From contig CANTFL010000740.1 of NCBI GenBank assembly GCA_947650285.1, forward strand, positions 124,001-188,000: a stretch of 64,000 bases of DNA. The letters run 5' to 3'. The position numbers and the translations under genes were made by a program. A model generated the notes under the pieces. The model saw only the letters and a program-made list of their open reading frames with translations. It searched no databases and had not been told where the DNA came from. Shown here piece after piece: positions 58,091-64,000 of this stretch. Each line of letters starts with the position of its first letter. The first letter of the stretch is position 1. The stretch comes from Hyaloperonospora brassicae (lineage: Eukaryota; Oomycota; Peronosporomycetes; Peronosporales; Peronosporaceae).

Positions 58091-61000
58091 TCTGGGTCGT
58101 CCTCCCACTTGTATAAAGACTTGGGTAGTAGTTATAATCTACTTCAAAATTGTCTGTATTCTCGACCGACGAAATTGCTATGTAGATCCAGGTGTCGTTC
58201 AATTTTCCCGAGCGGATGCGGTATGTAGTCCAGAATCGTTATCGTTTGTGACACCGAGCTCTACGCAAAATACAGTTTTGTCTTGTATTGTACATATATG
58301 GTGACAATTAATAACATTAAGGAGAAAGTCTAGAAGGCTTTCCTTCTACAAACGTATATATTCCACTGGGCTGAATCGGAATACAGAGGGATCAATAATA
58401 CGAGTATTTTTCATGCAAAAACATAATAGATAAATCGTGCTTGTACCCTAAAATTGCGGCTATTCGGTAAGGTCGGTATTTATATTATCGAACGAATTTG
58501 CGCCACATAATCAATTTTTAATTAGCAGAGGGTATTTTGCAGGTGCGGTGCGATGTCTAGAGCTAGTTGCATCGAGTTGTACAATACGATCTTGAAGCTA
58601 TTGCGAATCCGCATACTACGATGGCAAAGTCACTCTAGAAAAGATGTTGTCGATATCTGTCCAATCAAAGTTGGGAAGAGTGGAACTTATGACAGCAATT
58701 CACCAAAAAAACCGGCTCGTTTATTTTACTTAAATTTGATGAAGCCTGATTGGAACGATCTCTATCTCAGCCCAGATGTTACTGGTATAGAGCATGGTGT
58801 AGATCGAGATATACGGCAAACGAAACAGTGAAAATATGTAATTAATGATGTGTGTATTATGTGGTACAAACCATCTTACGATCGGAGTGATGCAATGAAT
58901 GAATTGGTCATTCATCTGCCTCTTTCAAGCCGATCTGATATTGTCTCAAATATATTCATTCTTGTTTTATCTGTGACCAGTGCTTAGGTCTGTAGCCGAC
59001 ACACAATGTAGTTGTGTCAAACAATTGTGTGTAGGACAAGAGTGCGTCAGCACTATTAAATCGTTTAAACAAAATCTGCTGAGACCCAGATGTAAATGTG
59101 TTAATGTACATTTGTAAAAATGTGAAGGTGTAAATCGAAGAGTAAATTGGACTAATGCGAATAAGGTAGACCCACAATATCGACATATAAAAAACGGTGG
59201 AGGGGTCCGATTCGATGCCACAAAGATAATTTAAGCACATTTAGCGCAACAGTTGACAAATTTCTAATGTCAAGATATTGTCCCAGTACTCTGGTCATAT
59301 TTGTTATCGATGAGATATTGTATTTCTTCACATGAAGAGTACAATTTTGCAATTTTAAAGTTAAGCATTAAGATACTTGACAGGAATTTATGGCACGTAA
59401 TCAAGGGGAAAGATTAGCGTAATGGAGATATCATTTAGAAAAACACTCTAATTTATAAAACAGTGTTTATGATATTTGGCCTCCTAAAACAGTTGATTTC
59501 ATAATAGACTTCAAATCTCTATTTTTGCTTACGATACGTGCTACCCCTTTTAGCTAATTTTTACTGCTTACTCAACGATTTAGGTACGCGCGTTCAAAGT
59601 GCATCAGACCGATCTTAAGTGGTTAAGTCAAATGGATAAAATTGATTTTAGGATTATGAATCCGTATCGCGCAAGTGCTCTCGATACCAAGCTGCATTTT
59701 AACGCATCAAATATTATAAATTGTTTGAGAACAAGATCGAGAGAAGGCGTAAGTGGTCAAAACATTGAAGCAAGTAGTTTTTAAGACTTTTTCGAGCGAT
59801 ATAGAGACACAAGAAAAGCCGATATTTACGCGTAAAGATCTTCGCACCGAGTTGAACCCTCCATTACAAACACATAACTGAGATGGTTTTTTTTAAGACC
59901 GTTTTAACGATTTTAGCCATCCCAAACGACCAATACACAAATTAAGCACATAACTATATAGCAAGGCACGAATAAAATAACCTCCTACGTGAGTCGGCAT
60001 GTCTGGTCAAGTGGAAGATCGCGCCTCACTTGATCAATATTATTATATAGACTTCACAACATTACATGCCGAATGTAGGGGCACTGCGTCCAAAATTAAT
60101 CAATAATCAGCTTATTACTGAATGCAAATAAAGGTAATCAACAAGAAAGGCTAATATCGAGGGTGTAAACCCTTGATTTATACCATATCAGATACCTTCT
60201 ACTTCATCTTCTCATCAAGCATTATTTGGTATTCAGTTTTAAATATTGCTAGTAAGATTTATATATGCGTAGCTTGTACACACGTCAACGTCTATATCTC
60301 TGTAAAGATGCACAACTTATAAATACCTATATAACATAGTCTTATATTTTAAACGCTAAACACGACATCGCAGCTTGTCCGTCTACTGCTACCTTCTGCA
60401 GGTGGTAATAATTAACCGGTATCATATCACCAAATTTGATAATCAATCTTTTCTAGTCTATAATATCAAGCTTCACTTCTTAGGTGTTTTGCTCTCTTCG
60501 CCTTTTCTTTTATTTCTGAAGCAGACAACGTGCATTTCAGTATTCACAAACTATTCACTACCAATACAAATAATAGGCTTCATATTATTTTACATCAAGC
60601 GCACAATACACGTTGCGGGACTCTGATCAAGCAAACGTACTATATTCAGTTGCCAAGAAACTCATACATTACCTATGACGCGACCATATGTATGTAATTC
60701 TGCTAGGTATCAATGATGCCCATGTAGAGCTATAACTCGTCAGCATCAGAATTGCTGCACCTAGAAAGCATTTTAGTCGGTATTTTCCAAGCCATTTTTG
60801 CTTTTTAGTAATAAATCAGTATTTTTTGTATATAAATTAGTTCTATCATAAATATTGGGCTCGAGGAAATCTTCTTTTACGCCCACCACGGGTTATGATA
60901 CATATATATATACATGTCACAGTACAGTGAATGAAGTGCGACATACATGCGTGATAAGGCCCGCTCTCGAATAATTATATGATCGATCGATGCGCCTTTT

Positions 61001-61699
61001 GAATATGTTTGTTCAATCGGATGGATAGCGCAAAATTAGAAAAATCATCGTGCCGCTAATTCGGAATTTTTTCAACCAAAATTAGAATCTATTGAGGTCG
61101 CGTCTTTCCAGTCGTCTATATTTAAATTTGAAAGATTATGGAGCGTCAACAACCCCCATGGCATTAACATTTGTCAATAACTTATACCAAATCCGATCTG
61201 ACACCGCGGAGCCCTGGAGACCCAAAAAACATAATATTGCGACAACAAATGCAAGCATTTACGACTTTGTTGATGGTTTTTAAGATGAAAACGCATCCAG
61301 TTCAAGGAGATATGCTAGGAAGATAAAGTGGATGTTAATGCTGATGAGTTCGGGTTTCCAATATCACAAATGAGACCGCGTCCTAGCACAACATCTCACT
61401 TAAATAACCAAACGTTATTACGTATGAGATCGCTTCAATTTTGATCCAATATCTATCATTCCTTTCAATGTCAGTGTCTGTTTTGTTTGTTTCCAGTGCC
61501 AACTACGTTGAGGGCGTGAATCCAAGATATATTGTTTTTATTATATTAATAATTTCAGTATTTTATTTACTTCTACAATGCCACCTTATCGACTCGTTAC
61601 AGGAATATATCTACCACAAGTCTATATAAATTAAATCACAAGGCACTTCGTAGTCAGAATAACGTAAATAGGAAGTATTCATACACACAATGGATTATG
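58091..61699. other. AT-rich block, nothing recognised
   Basis: Short frames only. 61092-61283 and 58553-58831 are the longest plus frames; no family resemblance that I can defend. Confidence 0.4.
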
Positions 61700-61960
61700 C
61701 ATCAAAAGCAAAGATTCTTGACGATTTCGCGCTTGACAAATAGGTATCGTACTTCAGCTAAGATATTACCAAAACTGTATTTTTGAGAAAAATCAAGGAA
61801 ATGTTGATGTAATAGGCTACGGTACGCTATCTATAGAGATTTATACAGATGTCATGATTATCGAGACACTATAAAGGATGTGAATGAAGCTTTTAATTTT
61901 TTATGAGGGCTGCCAAACCCGGCTTGGATTTGGAGAAGTTGTGTTGTCTGGGTTCCGAGC
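61700..61960 (+). pseudogene. Decayed Ty1/copia protease region
   Basis: Reading through stops, the plus strand gives ILDDFALDK (position of the DSGA active site), then VSYFS, then EKNQGNVDVIGYGTLSIEIY and a shifted TIKDV. The order D-x-G-A, G-x-G-T and LKDV is that of the protease/GAG-pre-integrase region of copia elements. Following sequence (GFGEVVLSGFRAK) may be its continuation. Heavily damaged. Confidence 0.4.
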
Positions 61961-64000
61961 TAAAATGAAACATTTGCGTGAAGATGAAGGCTTTACAGAC
62001 AATTTTAACAAAACATGTTTGACAATACGACCGAAATTGTGGACATACATGTAGATGGTCGACATAATGCGAATAGGAGCTATGAAGCAGAAGTCCGCGT
62101 TGTAAGTTCACTTAAAGATATTATTTGGCTGCAAACATAGATACATATAATATATATAAATCGTGAGGCATATTACTACCAGATAAATATACAAAAAAAT
62201 CGTGAAGAAAAATCTTTCGCAAAAATCTTGGCCAACATGGCAAAAGAGCAATAATAAAAACGCAGCAGATGGAAAAATGATGACTACTGATCATAATGCT
62301 TACACGAAGATTTTCAGTATCTGTAGAAATGGGTTCATTAGCATGGTGACACAAATAACTACGAGGAAGAATACCCGAATCGTGATGATAAATTAATATT
62401 TATGCAGAAGGGTGCTCGATTAGGTAAAAAAATTTGATACCTTGATAATACTACTTTATCCAAATCGGTGGTGAGCAAACAAAGCTCTTAAATGTTGATG
62501 CGATATCAACGCGTGAATTATTAAATGGTAGATTGGAGCAAAACAATTTGATGGATAAATCTTAGTTGTTTGGTTTTGAAACGAACAAAAATGAACTCCT
62601 TACTGTCATCAAAACTTTTTAAAGAATACTAAAATATGAAGACGGAGGAGCATAGACGTAATTTATGCAATTTCTAAAATTGCAGGTGTGGTCTAGTAAA
62701 AGCTTAAGGCTTTGACACATCGACCCCTACGATCCCAATTGGTGCAAAATTGAATTACAACATGTACAAGTATGATATACGTCCTCTAGATTGCACCTAA
62801 AACTTCACTCTAAACTTATCTCTGTACCAATACTATAGAATGCAAATTAATGCAGTGAGATGATTATTTCGGATGACTTAGTATAGCTTAAAATCATCGC
62901 ACTGAGCATAAAAATTATAATATGGCCTATTACAAAACAAAACAATATCGGCCTTTCTAAAATTAATAAAAGCCTATATGTAAAAACAAACATTTCTCTC
63001 TTTTTTACGGTTTCTAATTGACCCAATGACATTGTAGACTGATAGAAACACCTCGGCATAGTTTACTTTATGGATTTTCTTCGGTAAGAATAGAGGTATG
63101 GCAAAGACATCATCCTCAAACGATGGGGGTATTTGACAAAACCATGGCTATCGTGGCAAGCTGCGACAATAAATATTCGAAAAATGCTCTATCTATCGAT
63201 TATAAAGCATACACTTGATATGTAAAAATCTCATTATTTCTGGACTTAGCAATTGGTCACAATAAAGAGTTTTTTTTGTCGTCACACACATTAATGTATA
63301 TATTTATTGATATTTTCATACAAAGGCTCGCCTACATAATAGAAAGAGGGTGTTAAAGTATAGTATCACAAAATGTGTAGAATACATGAAGGACCGTCAT
63401 AATAATATAAATATTGGATCTGTAGATAATCATTAATGGGATATGCTCTATTTGCTTCGATCTAATTTATTCTGTTAATGACTAGGACATATATTATGCA
63501 ATACTACCAACGGTCAGCGCAATTAGAGAATTTTTCCACCTGACACACATCATTATTTATGTGAATTATAAACCAAATACGTGGAGCGCTCACATTAGAC
63601 ATTTGACGGGTTAGTGAAGACAACCACGAGTGTGGTAAAATTTATGATTTATTTTAAGATACATGGAATAGACAGCGCAGTGTAAGTCAATAAATGATAA
63701 ACTTCATGTTTAAGCATTGAATGATTACCCGATTGTTATGCAATAAAAATGTCGAACATCGAATAGGATGATTTTCCAAATAATCGCATTAAAATATTTA
63801 TAATTGAGACTTATATCGCTAGTAAACTGTCATATCACCACTAAACAGGCGGAAGGAATTAGTTAAATATATAAAAATTACTCTTTCAAGGTCATTGAGA
63901 AAATTTTACTGATCGCAATGTATACTGAATGATATAGCACCAGACAGTTTTTGGGTAGAATGACAACAATTATGTGCGATCAAATACAATGATCGATACA
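61961..64000. other. AT-rich end of window, nothing firm
   Basis: A coding-like relic near 62470-62600 (LLNVDAISTRELLNGRLEQN) may belong to the copia element. The rest shows no recognisable feature. Confidence 0.3.

Noticed and set aside
45100..64000. Mitochondrial or organelle DNA insertion as the source of the AT-rich block
   Set aside because: No mitochondrial protein, rRNA or tRNA sequence is recognisable, and nuclear LTR and copia relics lie inside.
1..64000. CRISPR array, tRNA or rRNA genes
   Set aside because: No regularly spaced direct repeats with unique spacers, no cloverleaf with a TTCGAAT arm, and no rRNA signature were seen. The tandem repeats found are ordinary minisatellites.

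Overview
The window looks like gene-poor, repeat-rich nuclear DNA of a plant-associated oomycete (Peronosporales, for example a downy mildew or Phytophthora). The evidence is: decayed Ty3/gypsy chromovirus and LINE elements with the protein signatures typical of Phytophthora-type genomes; a secreted protein with a degenerate RXLR (RSLQ) plus EER motif; a secreted RNase T2 of oomycete type; and one intron-containing housekeeping gene with short GT-AG introns. No species is claimed. No CRISPR array, rRNA or tRNA was recognised.

Layout. 1-2998: the 5' part (LTR, PBS, gag, start of pol) of a dead gypsy element on the minus strand (element A), inserted in another repeat whose second copy lies near 44.6 kb. 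4.33-19.9 kb: one secreted RNase T2 gene broken into pieces by nested insertions. A 5'-truncated LINE (D) with a 15-bp target duplication split the gene. A complete-ended gypsy element (C, minus strand, TGCTG duplication) landed inside the RNase H domain of LINE D. A second LINE of the same family (E) hit the 3' part of the gene, and a solo LTR (ACAAC duplication) sits inside LINE E. 20609-28355: gypsy chromovirus B with both LTRs, PBS, PPT, gag, protease, RT, RNase H, integrase and chromodomain, all broken by stops and frameshifts. Elements B and C each carry, between the end of pol and the 3' LTR, an additional reading frame on the opposite strand. It is recognisably homologous between the two and is the main candidate for a little-described system here.

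29.07-31.69 kb: the only clearly functional gene, a GPI-transamidase GAA1 subunit, for which five introns can be placed. 34.26-34.97 kb: a single-exon RXLR-like secreted effector candidate with a predicted C-terminal membrane anchor. 36.1-38.4 kb: two inverted solo LTRs of the element A family. 39.5-41.1 kb: an unidentified intron-containing minus-strand gene or relic. From about 45.1 kb to the end the sequence becomes clearly AT-rich and holds no convincing gene. The few recognisable pieces there are a decayed LTR, a GC-rich minisatellite and a copia-type protease relic, so this block is probably old transposon debris.

How it fits together. The transposons do not work with the host genes; they destroyed one of them (RNase T2) and surround two that survived (GAA1 and the effector). 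Elements B and C share a nearly identical 1.8-kb pol tract with the same inactivating mutations, although the rest of the two elements has diverged. This points to gene conversion or recombination between inverted copies. The LTRs of B are built from about fifteen consecutive short hairpins, and the last one shows compensatory changes between copies.
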